NCBI GenBank assembly: GCA_040772845.1
Contig: JAXGXG010000001.1
Location: forward strand, 4,402,001 to 4,466,000
Direction of reading: 5' to 3'
DNA from: PWXP01 sp040772845
GTDB taxonomy: Bacteria > Planctomycetota > Planctomycetia > Pirellulales > Thermoguttaceae
Length of the DNA stretch: 64,000 bases
Part shown: positions 1 through 9,078 of the stretch, one piece after another
How the letters are laid out: each line of letters begins with the position of its first letter
How positions within the stretch are numbered: the stretch's first letter is position 1
Position numbers and translations under genes: made by a program
Notes under the pieces: generated by a model
The model's input: the letters and a program-made list of their open reading frames with translations, nothing else
What the model was told of the DNA's origin: nothing
The model's database searches: none

Positions 1-267
1 TCTGAGGGTTGCGGTTGTACAAAACGTCAAAAGATGGTATTCCAAGCGCATCATCGTCACACTTGCACAGTTGCTGCGGACCGAGGCGCTGGACTAAGAA
101 CCTCAGAGATCGTTACGTTCTTGACAAAGACTTGTGACCCACGGGGGTAACCGACTTCAGCCGAGCGGTAGCTCGCATGGGTCGGCGGCCCTGCCGCCCT
201 GGGCGCTCGCCCGTTTCCATCCTCGTGTCGTGAGGGGGCGAGTTTCACAAACAATGGGGACTTCGAA

Positions 268-2394
268 TTGGCATCACGGATCGAAACAGAGCAAACGACC
301 AGGAAGGCTGGCGCAGCAGAGCCTTCTGCACGTGCTCGCCAAGTGGCCCGGCATGTGCCCGCACAGGTTCCCCCCTTGGCGCCACACTTGCGAGTGAGCG
401 TGTACGAACCGCTCGACGTTCCTCGCCGGCCGCACGTCCTCTTGCCCGAAGCCTTCTATCCCTTGGCCTATCCGGCCATGTTCCTCTCGCGGCAACTCGA
501 AGCCAGGCTTCTCGACCTGTTTCGCAAGGGGTATGTCAAAGGCACGGTCACCAGCAGTGCCGGCAACGAGGCAACGGCCGTCGGCGCGGCCATGCCTTTG
601 CAGCCGAATGTTGACACGGTTGCCTTGCTGCACCGCGATTTCATCGCGCACCTGCTCATGGGCGCCACGCCGTACCAGTTGGTATGCCAATACTTGGCCA
701 ATGCCGAAAGTCCGACCCACGGCCGGGAAGGCAATGTCCACCACGGCGACGCCGCACACCGCCGCATGCCCATGATGAGCCACCTGGGCCGGATGCTGAG
801 CGTCGCGGTCGGCGGCGCCTGGGCCGCGCGCCGTAACGGCGAGGATGCCGTCGGCCTGGCGGTCATCGGCGACGGCGGCAGTAGTACGGGCGAGTTCCAC
901 GAAGCGATCAATCTGGCGGCCGTCCGCCGCGTGCCCGTCCTCTTCCTCGTGCAGAACAACCACTATTCGTTCTCGACGCCTACCGAACTGCAGTTTCGCT
1001 GCAAACACTTGTCCGATCGGGCCGCCGGCTACGGAATCGCCGGAAAGACCATCGACGGGACCGATCCCTGGGAAGTGTACACGACCGTTCATCAGGCCCT
1101 CACTCTGATGCAAGCGGATCCCGAGCCGATGATCCTGGAATGCCAGGCGTTGCGGCTGCATGGCCATGCCGCGTACGACAAGGGCGACTACGTTCCACGC
1201 GAGAAGCTCGACGCCTGGTGGCAACGCGACCCGCTGCCCGCCACCCGCCAACGCTTGCTTGACATTTCCGGATACAGCGAACGGGACGTGGCCGAACTGG
1301 AAGCCGAAATTGAGGCGACCATCGACGAGACGATTCGCAAGGCCCTGCCCGTGGCGAGGCCCGAGCCCAACCGGCAAGTGTGGACCGCGTACAGCAGCAA
1401 CGCCCGGTCGCAGGTGGCCCCGTTCACCGCGCCGAAGGCCAAGAATGGCGATGCCGTTCGCCTCGCGCTCCATTACATCCTGGAGCATAACGAACGCGCG
1501 TTCCTTGCGGGCCAGGACGTGGGAACCTACGGCTCCGCATTCAAGACATGCAAGGGACTCCTCGAACGATTCGGACCCGAGCGCGTTCTGGATATGCCCA
1601 TTTGCGAAGGGGCCACGGTCGGATTTGCGCTGGGCGCCTCGCAGGTGGGCGCCGAGCCGATCCTCGAATTCCAGTTCGCAGATTTTTCGACCGAGGCAAC
1701 CACACAAATCGGCCTGAATGCCGGGACCTGGTTCTTCCGCGCCGGCCGGCCGGCCCCGATCCTCATGCGGCTGCCGTGTGGCGGCGGGCTGACCATGGGC
1801 CCGTTCCACTCCGGCGAGTTCGAAGGACTCTGGTCCTGCTTTCCCGGGCTGAAGCTGCTCTATCCGGCTACGCCGCAAGAGACGTTCGAGGCCCTGCTGG
1901 CAGGTTTTTACGATCGCAATCCATGCCTGGTCCTGGAGCACAAGCTTCTCTATTGGAGCCAGGGCGGTTCGATCGATTTCGACGGCAACCTTGCCGATCT
2001 GTGGCGCCCGCGACGATATACCGAGGGCGATAAGCTGACGGTCGTTGCCCTGGGCGCGATGATCCGGGATGTGCTGACCGCCGCCGAGGAAATGGGCGGT
2101 GGGATCGAGGTGTGGAACCCCTTCGTCCTCCGGCCACTGAACCTGGACCCGATTCGTCAGTCGCTGTCGAAGACCGGCCGGCTTCTGGTCGTGCAGGAGT
2201 GCTCCCCGTCTGCCGGGATCGGGCACCGCCTTCTGGGGCAGCTTTGCTGCGAGGCACGGACTTCGTTAAAATGTGCTCCCGAGCTTGTGGCAGCGCCCGA
2301 CGTGCCGGTGCCGTTCGCCCCCGAACTGGAATCCTATTATCGCCCCAACCCTGGAAAGATTGTCGCCGCAATGCGGCGACTGATCAATATATAA
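268..2394 (+). CDS. 2-oxoacid dehydrogenase E1, fused alpha and beta subunits
   Basis: This is a thiamine-diphosphate enzyme of the pyruvate / branched-chain 2-oxoacid dehydrogenase E1 type. It should decarboxylate a 2-oxoacid and load the acyl group onto a lipoyl domain. Alpha and beta halves form one 708-residue chain. The alpha half (about 60-370) carries the ThDP motif G201-D-G ending at N230-N231. The beta half (about 390-705) carries the EG motif with the likely catalytic Glu at 447. The start is uncertain: the frame opens with TTG at 268, but residues 1-45 look unconserved and an in-frame GTG at 394 is also plausible. The stop TAA shares one base with the ATG of the next gene, so the two are probably translated together. 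No E3 gene or catalytic E2 acyltransferase gene is nearby. The substrate (pyruvate or branched-chain) cannot be told from the sequence. Confidence 0.9.
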   Translation: MASRIETEQTTRKAGAAEPSARARQVARHVPAQVPPLAPHLRVSVYEPLDVPRRPHVLLPEAFYPLAYPAMFLSRQLEARLLDLFRKGYVKGTVTSSAGNEATAVGAAMPLQPNVDTVALLHRDFIAHLLMGATPYQLVCQYLANAESPTHGREGNVHHGDAAHRRMPMMSHLGRMLSVAVGGAWAARRNGEDAVGLAVIGDGGSSTGEFHEAINLAAVRRVPVLFLVQNNHYSFSTPTELQFRCKHLSDRAAGYGIAGKTIDGTDPWEVYTTVHQALTLMQADPEPMILECQALRLHGHAAYDKGDYVPREKLDAWWQRDPLPATRQRLLDISGYSERDVAELEAEIEATIDETIRKALPVARPEPNRQVWTAYSSNARSQVAPFTAPKAKNGDAVRLALHYILEHNERAFLAGQDVGTYGSAFKTCKGLLERFGPERVLDMPICEGATVGFALGASQVGAEPILEFQFADFSTEATTQIGLNAGTWFFRAGRPAPILMRLPCGGGLTMGPFHSGEFEGLWSCFPGLKLLYPATPQETFEALLAGFYDRNPCLVLEHKLLYWSQGGSIDFDGNLADLWRPRRYTEGDKLTVVALGAMIRDVLTAAEEMGGGIEVWNPFVLRPLNLDPIRQSLSKTGRLLVVQECSPSAGIGHRLLGQLCCEARTSLKCAPELVAAPDVPVPFAPELESYYRPNPGKIVAAMRRLINI

Positions 2395-3716
2395 TGCAGG
2401 ACGAGTCGTTTCGACTATTGCTGTTCTTGCCGGCTCAAGGCGCTGCGGAAACCGAAGTCACGATCATCGAATGGAACGTGGCCGAGGGAGACCGTTTCGA
2501 AGCGGGACAAGCGTTGGCGCAGATCGATAGCGCCAAGTCGGTCTTCGACTTCGAAGCACCGTGCGCCGGAAAAGTGATCCGCCTGTTGCATCTCGAAGGC
2601 GAAACGCTGGCCTTGAACGATCCGGTAATGGAGATCGAGACGAGCGATCCCGCCATGCGCGACTGGATCCCCCCGGCGCCCGCCGTGGCCGAAAGCGACC
2701 TCCTTCTGCCGGAACCGGCCCGGGCAACGCGCCGGTCGGCCGACGACTCCGGCGATGTCTATCTGCGCGGAATCGGCGGCTATCTGCCCCAACGCGTCGT
2801 AACCAACGAGGAACTCGCACGGCAGTTCCCCAAAATCTCGGCCGATTACGTCTTCCAGGTTACCGGGATCCGGCAGCGCCGCTGGGCCGCCGACGGCGAG
2901 AAGCCTTCCGATATGGCCTACGCCGCAGCGCTGGAGGCCATTCGACGTTCCGGGGTGAATGCCAAAGATATTGGCGCTATCATCCTGGCCACCACGACGC
3001 CCGACATGGCCATGCCTTCGACCGCCTGCATCCTGCAAGATCGCCTCAGTCTGCATGGCATTCCGGCCTTCGACTTGAACGCCGCGTGCTCCGGTTGGCT
3101 GTACGCCGTGTCCATGGCGCAAGGGATGATCCGATGCGGCGCGGCCGATCACGTCCTTACCGTAGGCGTTGATATGCAGTCGCGTCTGCTCGATCCGGAC
3201 GATCAGAGTGCGTATTTCATCTTCGGCGATGGCGCCGGCGCGGCGGTTGTCTCGGCTTCCGGTCCCGGCCACCGCGTTCGCGACATTCTGCTGGGATCCG
3301 ATACGCGCGGCCTGCGCATGGCGCGCCGCGAGGAACCGGGCTACCTCGTGCTCAACGGTCAATGTCCGACCGATCCGTGGATCCGGCTGGAAGGCCCCTC
3401 GCTCTTCCGGCTGGCGACCGAAAGCTTCTACGAAGTCATCCGTAACTGCCTCCGCCGAGTTGGTTGGAAGAAAGATGAACCCCGCTGGATCGTTCCCCAT
3501 CAGGCGAATGGGCGTATCCTGAAAGCGGCCGCCAAACGCAGCGGATTGCCCTTCGAACGGTTCTATCTGAACATCGACCACGTGGGCAATACGTCCAGTG
3601 CCAGCATCCCCTTGGCGCTGGCCGAGTTGGACGACGGACTGCATCGCGGCGACAAGCTTTTGCTCTGCTCCGTCGGCGCCGGTATGACCACGGCCGCCGT
3701 GGCCGTCGAATGGTAA
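2394..3716 (+). CDS. lipoyl domain fused to beta-ketoacyl-ACP synthase III
   Basis: A 440-residue fusion. Residues 1-85 are a lipoyl/biotinyl-type domain; the modified lysine is K48 in the hairpin sequence DSAKS, which fits a lipoyl DKA site better than a biotinyl MKM site. After a Pro/Ala-rich linker (about 90-120), residues 122-440 are a FabH-like KAS III. All three catalytic residues are present: C232 in NAACSG, H369 in PHQAN and N399 in GNTSSAS. A normal E2 has a CoA acyltransferase domain at this position. Here a condensing enzyme takes its place directly behind an E1. The inferred role is to take the acyl group from lipoate and start a fatty acid or polyketide chain, perhaps without a free acyl-CoA. 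ATG at 2394 overlaps the stop of the E1 gene; I see no clear Shine-Dalgarno sequence. Confidence 0.85.
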   Translation: MQDESFRLLLFLPAQGAAETEVTIIEWNVAEGDRFEAGQALAQIDSAKSVFDFEAPCAGKVIRLLHLEGETLALNDPVMEIETSDPAMRDWIPPAPAVAESDLLLPEPARATRRSADDSGDVYLRGIGGYLPQRVVTNEELARQFPKISADYVFQVTGIRQRRWAADGEKPSDMAYAAALEAIRRSGVNAKDIGAIILATTTPDMAMPSTACILQDRLSLHGIPAFDLNAACSGWLYAVSMAQGMIRCGAADHVLTVGVDMQSRLLDPDDQSAYFIFGDGAGAAVVSASGPGHRVRDILLGSDTRGLRMARREEPGYLVLNGQCPTDPWIRLEGPSLFRLATESFYEVIRNCLRRVGWKKDEPRWIVPHQANGRILKAAAKRSGLPFERFYLNIDHVGNTSSASIPLALAELDDGLHRGDKLLLCSVGAGMTTAAVAVEW

Positions 3717-3753
3717 TGCACCTAACGCAAACCGGTTGACCGAAGAGTCTGTG

Positions 3754-3832
3754 GGGTGCAGCAGCGGACTTGCACGGCTGAAAAAAGCCCGCCGACGGCT
3801 CTTCCGTGAAATGCAAGTCCGCTGCTGCACCC
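3754..3832. repeat. palindromic repeat family copy 1 (both arms)
   Basis: Two 21-base arms, 3754-3774 and 3812-3832, are perfect inverted copies (arm core GTGCAGCAGCGGACTTGCA). They enclose a spacer with an A-run. The repeat lies between the convergent ends of the KAS III gene and the cold-shock gene. Related copies occur at 25.6, 41.2, 50.9, 56.2 and 62.2 kb. Confidence 0.85.
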
Positions 3833-3870
3833 GAGTCTGTGCGGCGACGCTTCTGCCATGTCCGGCCCGC

Positions 3871-3914
3871 AAGAAATGGAAAGGGCCTCCGGTTCCCATC
3901 ATCGACCGGAGGCC
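3871..3914 (-). terminator. intrinsic terminator of the cold-shock gene
   Basis: A perfect 10-bp stem pairs GGCCTCCGGT (3884-3893) with ACCGGAGGCC (3905-3914). On the minus strand it is followed by a T-rich tail. It lies about 60 bases beyond the stop of the cold-shock gene. Confidence 0.75.
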
Positions 3915-3976
3915 TTGGCGTTGCGCCTTAGGTGAATCTGGCAGTCAGCATATGGACCGCCACGGTCTTCCCGACC

Positions 3977-4174
3977 TTAGACCGGGCGGACGTTCTCAGC
4001 ACGGGGCCCTTTCGGACCACTACCTTCGTCGAAGGTAACCTGCTGGCCAACCCGCAACTCCTCGATGGTTGCACCTTCTACTTGACTGTGATGGAAGAAC
4101 AGGTCGCCCCGACCTCCATCGATGAACCCGAACCCTTTGTCCGCGATCAGCTTCTTGATCGTCCCTTGCGGCAT
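3977..4174 (-). CDS. csp: cold-shock domain protein
   Basis: A 65-residue cold-shock protein, the usual family length. It should bind single-stranded RNA or DNA and act as an RNA chaperone. The RNP1 motif KGFGFI and an RNP2-like motif DLFFHHS are both visible. I chose ATG at 4174 because GGAG lies 8 bases upstream and the protein then starts MPQGTIKK, as in relatives. The frame stays open further upstream, but that part does not look coding. The leader before the gene is long and could carry temperature-responsive folding, as is known for other csp genes; I did not see a specific structure. Confidence 0.93.
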   Translation of the reverse strand: MPQGTIKKLIADKGFGFIDGGRGDLFFHHSQVEGATIEELRVGQQVTFDEGSGPKGPRAENVRPV

Positions 4175-4393
4175 AGCAGCCACTCCTTCAAAAACAACAA
4201 ACCCGAACGAACACATGACCGACGACTGTAACTTTGGAACCCGGCTTGGGTGCGCACGGCCTTCGGCCAAAACAATACTCAACTGTGGATCATAACCTGC
4301 TCAACGCAGAACGCAACAGTGTTCCCAAGTTTTTTTGTCCCTTCGGCCTGAGAATCTCCCCTCGCTGGAAGTATGGAGGCGACCTATTTTAAC

Positions 4394-4422
4394 TTCCCGC
4401 CACTCCCAAGGGACGGTATACT
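4394..4422 (+). promoter_or_regulatory. candidate promoter of the zinc dehydrogenase gene
   Basis: TATACT (4417-4422) lies 17 bases after a weak -35 (TTCCCG). The same GGTATACT core occurs before rpsA and rpsR. Confidence 0.4.
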
Positions 4423-4519
4423 CGCCATATCGGCCGTTCCGCGGTCTTCTCACTTGGAATTCTGGCCGACCCCCCCCTCCGAAAAACGCTCGCGAAAGAG
4501 AACCGGCACGAGATCCACT

Positions 4520-5566
4520 ATGAAAGTCGCCTACTTCACGGGACTGCGGCAAATCGAATTGCGCGATGATCCGGCTCCGACAATCGCTCGGCAGGATCAG
4601 GTGCTTGTTCGCATCGACCGGCTCGGAATCTGTGGTTCGGACGTCCATTACTATGCCGACGGCGGTATCGGATCGCAACGCGTCCAGTTCCCTGCAACCC
4701 TCGGACACGAATGCGCCGGCGCCGTGCTCGAATGCGGCGCGGAAGTGACACGGCTGAAACCTGGCGATCGCGTCGCGATTGATCCGGCGTTTTCGTGTGG
4801 TATCTGCGATCAATGCCGCGTAGGCCGGCAGAATACATGCCGAAACCTCCGTTTCATGGGTTGTCCAGGCCAGGCGCCGGGCGCGGCCGCCGAACGGGCT
4901 GTTCTGCCCGCCGCCAACTGCCTTCCGATTCCCGACTCGCTCTCACTCGACATGGCCGTCCTGGGCGAACCCCTTTCGGTTGCGCTGCATGCCGTTCGCC
5001 TCGGCGAAGTCTACCCGGCGGCGCGCGTCGCCATCTTCGGGTGTGGGCCGATCGGCCTGAGCGTCCTTCTGTGTGCGAAGGTGCAGGCGCCATGTACCGT
5101 CTCGATGACCGACCTGCTCGAACCCCGCGTTGCGCTGGCCCGCCAGTGCGGCGCCGATCTGGTCGTCCATGCCGCGCAAACCGATCCGGTCGCCGCGCTC
5201 TGTGAACACGAACCGTTCGGGTTCGACCTCGTATTCGAGTGCTCCGGCGACCCCGCCTGCATCGGCCAGGCGGCGGCCCTGCTGACGCCGGGCGGCGTGC
5301 TGGTGCAGGTGGGCATTCCCGGCTCGCCGCACATCGAGATCGATCCGCATACGTTCCGCGTCAAGGAGCTATCCGTCCGAAACGTGCGCCGGCAAAAGGG
5401 GTGTGTCGCCCCGGTTCTCCGCATGATGGCCGAAGGACACATCGACGCCGCGCCGCTGATCACCCACCACTTCCCGTTGGAGCAGATCGGCGATGCCTTC
5501 GAACTGGTCGCCGGTTACCGCGATGGCGTCATCAAGGCAATCGTCGAGCTGGGAGTTGGGAGCTAG
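4520..5566 (+). CDS. zinc-dependent sugar-alcohol/threonine-type dehydrogenase
   Basis: A 348-residue medium-chain dehydrogenase of the sorbitol / L-threonine / L-iditol 2-dehydrogenase group. It oxidises a secondary alcohol using NAD(P). The catalytic zinc site is seen as the GICGSD cysteine and the GHE motif. The structural zinc site is the four-cysteine lobe CGICDQC...C. The Rossmann motif GCGPIGL begins the cofactor domain. ATG at 4520 gives the normal N-terminus (MKVAYFTG). The stop codon lies inside the first units of a heptanucleotide repeat, so slippage there could alter the last residues. The exact substrate is not predictable. Confidence 0.9.
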   Translation: MKVAYFTGLRQIELRDDPAPTIARQDQVLVRIDRLGICGSDVHYYADGGIGSQRVQFPATLGHECAGAVLECGAEVTRLKPGDRVAIDPAFSCGICDQCRVGRQNTCRNLRFMGCPGQAPGAAAERAVLPAANCLPIPDSLSLDMAVLGEPLSVALHAVRLGEVYPAARVAIFGCGPIGLSVLLCAKVQAPCTVSMTDLLEPRVALARQCGADLVVHAAQTDPVAALCEHEPFGFDLVFECSGDPACIGQAAALLTPGGVLVQVGIPGSPHIEIDPHTFRVKELSVRNVRRQKGCVAPVLRMMAEGHIDAAPLITHHFPLEQIGDAFELVAGYRDGVIKAIVELGVGS

Positions 5567-5640
5567 AAGCTGGAAGCTGGAAGCTAGAAGCTAGAAGCTG
5601 GAAGCTAGAAGCTGGAAGCTGGGAGTTGGGAGTTGGGGAC
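5555..5640. repeat. heptanucleotide tandem repeat (GGAAGCT type)
   Basis: About ten 7-base units, mostly GGAAGCT and variants GAAGCTA and GGGAGTT. The array begins inside the last codons of the zinc dehydrogenase and runs into the gap before the convergent radical SAM gene. A second heptamer array with a different unit lies at 12.3 kb. Confidence 0.9.
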
Positions 5641-5681
5641 GCGCTCGCGCGGATGGGGGGGCCAGTCGTGGATTTCGCCCT

Positions 5682-7400
5682 TCACCTGCCCGGCCAGGCG
5701 AAACGCCGTTCTCGGGCGTCGTCCAGGGCCCAACGCGACTGCGCGCGGAGTTGATCGTTCCTCAGGCTCGATGGCAGGTGGGCGATGTGCCGGTCCATCG
5801 CGGCAATCGCTTCGAACAGTGCGGCGTCGCGATGCTCGGGCTGCAAGGCGTAGCGCAACTCGGCGTCGGCCGCGTCGGCCAACTCGGCCGCTAGCGGATC
5901 CATCCATTCCGGATGCGGGCGCTCGAAATCGGTGAAGTCCGCGATCATCCCGGGTGGCAGCCGGCCGCCGAACTCCAATAGTCTTCGCGTATCGGAATCG
6001 TACAATGGAATGGTCATCGCACTGCTCGCCACCCGCATCCGACGATGCCGGAAACCGGCGCGCGCCAGGAGCCACACCGTATCAAGCACCTCGAACGGCG
6101 TACTGTCGTAGTCGGAGAGCAGATAGAAGATCGTGTAGTCCTGTCGCGTACCGTCAAGTGCATCGAGAACCGTTTCGAGCTGCCGTACGGTGTGCCGCTT
6201 GTGCCAGCGGGCCAGCAATTCCGGGTGGAACGACTCGGCCCCCAACTGCACCATCGGCTTCACGCGATCGATCCACGCAATCAGTTCGGCACGGACGCGC
6301 CCCTCGCGATCCAGCAGCGAGCGGGGATTGGTCTGCACACTCAGCCGATACCGCTGTCGCAAGGGGCTCTCGTTCCACAGGGCGAAAAACTCTACGGCCC
6401 GGCGAGGCGACAGGAAGAAATCCTCGTCGTATACGGCCGCCCAACCAACCTCGCGATCGCGAAGCGGCGAACCCTCGGCCCAGCGGAACAGCGGCCACCG
6501 GTCGATTCCGATGCGACCTTCCATAACGGCCCGGTCCGCCGCGCCGATTTCCTCCAGAATCTGCCGCGCACTCTTCGCACGCACCGCACTTCCGTGCAAC
6601 CGCGAGCAGAACGTGCACACGCCAGGACAACCGCGACCGCCGGTGAAGAAAAGGCTCTCCAGCGGTTGCCTGAATCCGTCGAGCAACGAGAAGTCCAGCC
6701 GGTTCGCACCGAGCACCTCGACGCGCGGCGCCGGACGCTGAAGGTTCTCCAGCTTCCGGCGTTCCGCCTCAAATGGTCCCTTCGCATCCGCCGGAGCAGC
6801 ATCCAATACCGATCGGCCAAAACCGTCGGCCGGCAACGTATTGACCCACGTCCGATCTGCATACCGGTACGCCAATCCGGGAATCTCGGGCACATCGGTG
6901 CGTGAATTGCGCTGCCGTGCAAGTTGCAGGAACCGGGCGAACGACTCTTCGGCCTCACCGGCAAAGACATAGTCGGCTCCGGCCTGCTCGAGCAGTTCGG
7001 CAGGATGGCTCGTCGCGGTCGGCCCTCCCAAGACGATCTCGGCATCTACATGCCTGCGGGTCAGACTCGCGTATTCGCGCAGCACGTCGAGCAAGCCGGC
7101 TTCGGCCCGAAACCCAACCACGTGTGGCCGGTATGCATGCAGCTTCTCAATATAATGTGAGTCCGCATCAGCCTGACCGGAAAGCTGCCACACCACCACA
7201 TGCGCGCAGTTCAAATGGGTCGCCCACGAACCGATCTCCAGCAACCCGCTCGGCCAACCGAAGCATCCCAACAGAACGCGTGGAACAGCAGTCGAGTGAT
7301 GACGCGACAAAAGCAAAACCTCCCCGGCCAGCCAACCGGCATAGTGCGACGTGCCCAGTGCAGTCCAAGGTAAGGTACGCGGCATCGGCGATTGCGTCAA
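5682..7400 (-). CDS. B12-binding radical SAM protein
   Basis: A 572-residue radical SAM enzyme. Residues about 40-190 resemble a cobalamin-binding Rossmann domain (VVLGGPTATSHP, GADYVFAGEAEES). The radical SAM core follows, with the cluster motif CPGVCTFC (CX3CX2C). It should cleave S-adenosylmethionine and act on an unknown substrate by methylation or rearrangement. This architecture is common in planctomycetes and usually lacks an assigned function. It stands alone: the upstream neighbour is intron debris, and the gene ends convergently against the zinc dehydrogenase and the heptamer repeat. The start at 7400 is the longest; the first residues are weakly supported. Confidence 0.8.
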   Translation of the reverse strand: MTQSPMPRTLPWTALGTSHYAGWLAGEVLLLSRHHSTAVPRVLLGCFGWPSGLLEIGSWATHLNCAHVVVWQLSGQADADSHYIEKLHAYRPHVVGFRAEAGLLDVLREYASLTRRHVDAEIVLGGPTATSHPAELLEQAGADYVFAGEAEESFARFLQLARQRNSRTDVPEIPGLAYRYADRTWVNTLPADGFGRSVLDAAPADAKGPFEAERRKLENLQRPAPRVEVLGANRLDFSLLDGFRQPLESLFFTGGRGCPGVCTFCSRLHGSAVRAKSARQILEEIGAADRAVMEGRIGIDRWPLFRWAEGSPLRDREVGWAAVYDEDFFLSPRRAVEFFALWNESPLRQRYRLSVQTNPRSLLDREGRVRAELIAWIDRVKPMVQLGAESFHPELLARWHKRHTVRQLETVLDALDGTRQDYTIFYLLSDYDSTPFEVLDTVWLLARAGFRHRRMRVASSAMTIPLYDSDTRRLLEFGGRLPPGMIADFTDFERPHPEWMDPLAAELADAADAELRYALQPEHRDAALFEAIAAMDRHIAHLPSSLRNDQLRAQSRWALDDARERRFAWPGR

Positions 7401-7478
7401 GTATCGCTAGGCTCTCGCAATTCGCCCAAGCCACCGCCATATGGAGTACGACGATTCATCGCGGTTTTCTTCTTTCCC

Positions 7479-7750
7479 TTGATAGGGGTAGGGACGGCCG
7501 ATTGATCAGCCGCCCCCCCTCCGAACCGTACGGGCGGTTTTCCCGCATACGGCTCTCCGGTTAGTAGCCTCCCCGACAGGCTTGGCCGAATCGAGTTCAC
7601 TTTGCGTGACGGACTGGTCTTTTGTCTCAGGTTGCTCTCCACCCTCCCTCGCGAGAACGCAGCTACCACTGTTGACTACAGGCCGGTAACGTTAGCCTGG
7701 AGCGGACTTTCACCCCGCCAAATCAAACGCCTTCACAGGCGCACTCGCAC
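7479..7750 (-). mobile_element. deleted group II intron without reading frame
   Basis: On the minus strand the segment starts with a GTGCGAG 5' end at about 7750. It has a GTGAAAGTCC domain I motif. It ends with a clear domain V (GAGCCGTATGCG, GAAA-type loop, CGTACGGTTC) and a domain VI finishing in ACCCCTAT at about 7479. Only about 270 bases remain, so most of domains I-IV and the whole maturase are missing. Confidence 0.7.
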
Positions 7751-8224
7751 GACTCTCCGAGTCGATTCGTGTTCCTGATGATCTGGAAGAGGAAGGAACG
7801 CTGTTCCTCGTCAAACTACACGAATTGCAAAGGAATGCTTCGCCTTTGTATACAGCACACGCCGAACCGGCAAAGTGGCCTGAAACTGGCCCTTGCATTT
7901 TTCAGGATTTGTGATAAGGTAAGTGCGTGCTTCGGCGATGACATTCATGCATCGCCTTCTTCGTCAAGGTAGGGCGGGTCGAGGTACGAGACCCACCACC
8001 GCCCCCAATCGTCAAGCGGTGGGTCGAGACGTAAGCCCCACCACCGCCCCATGCGATAGGCTTTCCGCCTCTCCGTTCCAAACCGATCCGCGCCCGCACT
8101 TCGTGCGCGCATCGAACCGATTGCACCCCAAGCACCTTTTGCGCCCCTTCCGCGCGCCCATGGCTCGCGCCGCGCACATCTGCATTCAACTGTCCACGAA
8201 CATCTTGAACTCAAGGAGTCTCTC
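7751..8224. other. non-coding stretch with a short direct duplication
   Basis: No convincing gene. Two roughly 45-base units (7961-8006 and 8009-8050) each begin TCGTCAAG and end CCACCACCGCCCC. The Shine-Dalgarno sequence of the next gene lies at the right end. Confidence 0.6.
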
Positions 8225-8953
8225 ATGTCGCAGTACAGCTCTTCCGGTAGCGGGTCTTCCGATTGCCCCGACGACGTCATCGTCGATCGAACGCCAAGTC
8301 CTTCCTGCGGTCCCTGCGCATCGGAAGGCCGAAGCGAAAGTGGCATTGATCTGCTTTCAGGCCAGCTGACCAACTGCAGCATCGGTCTCGACGCCGGCCA
8401 TCTTCCGGAAATCCTCTCGGCCGGCTGCGGCGCCGAGGGCTGCAACGAGGTCCAACTCCCCGCCGTAGGACGCGTCGCCTGCGGCGAGGTGATCGAAGTC
8501 CACATATCGTCCGACGTCTTCCAGTTCGAACGCCAGGAAGACGGCAGCTACCAGCCGGTGCCTGCCGTGCCCGGCATGTCGCTGAGCGTTGCCTGGGATG
8601 GAGTGACCTTCTCGCACAATGGCCGTTCGTGGTCCTTCGCCGATCTCGACGCCATCGACGGTTCGCAGGGGACGTTGCAGCAAGTTGTGGTCGCCTGCAA
8701 CAGCAATGTGTTTGCATTTCATTTCCAGGGAGGAGACGACGTTAGGCACACACTCGGCAGGTACAATATCAGCGGATGCAAAGCGGCTATCTGCGGTGGC
8801 GACGATAGCCATGGTTCGCGGTGCATGCTTGAGAGCGCTATTGGAGGACTATGGGCGGAAGGAGCAACGCTGGTGGGGATCAGCGACTCATCCGGATGCT
8901 ATTACAAGGAGGGACAGTGGTACTATCAGAAAGATCCATCACGGGTGAAGTAG
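8225..8953 (+). CDS. cysteine-rich hypothetical protein
   Basis: A 242-residue protein I do not recognise. AAGGAG lies 6-8 bases before ATG 8225. The N-terminus is Ser/Gly/Cys-rich (SSSGSGSSDC, then PSCGPC). About fourteen cysteines are spread through the chain, including CGAEGC and CKAAIC. There is no signal peptide or membrane segment. The middle (about 85-170) alternates hydrophobic strands and looks beta-rich. The gene sits at the edge of the mobile island. It could be a metal-binding or disulfide-rich protein, but that is only a guess from composition. Confidence 0.65.
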   Translation: MSQYSSSGSGSSDCPDDVIVDRTPSPSCGPCASEGRSESGIDLLSGQLTNCSIGLDAGHLPEILSAGCGAEGCNEVQLPAVGRVACGEVIEVHISSDVFQFERQEDGSYQPVPAVPGMSLSVAWDGVTFSHNGRSWSFADLDAIDGSQGTLQQVVVACNSNVFAFHFQGGDDVRHTLGRYNISGCKAAICGGDDSHGSRCMLESAIGGLWAEGATLVGISDSSGCYYKEGQWYYQKDPSRVK

Positions 8954-9078
8954 CCAGAAGTCGTGTATGCTTCACTCGCGCTAGTCTCGCGCAAGGATTA
9001 TCACCGGTGGTCGCGTCAGACGGTTTTCCGCTGAAGGCTACCATGTATGATCGCTCGGAATGATAGCAGGCTCGTGAA

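Noticed and set aside
134..397. 87-codon frame ahead of the E1 gene, ending in GTGA at the alternative start
   Set aside because: No ribosome site and a composition like shifted coding DNA; it overlaps the E1 frame almost entirely.
274..2226. Long open frame antisense to the E1 gene (650 codons)
   Set aside because: The opposite strand carries clear E1 motifs; the antisense frame has no family resemblance and arises from the GC-rich third positions.
5555..5640. CRISPR array
   Set aside because: Units are 7 bases with no unique spacers; a simple tandem repeat. No array or cas gene was seen elsewhere.
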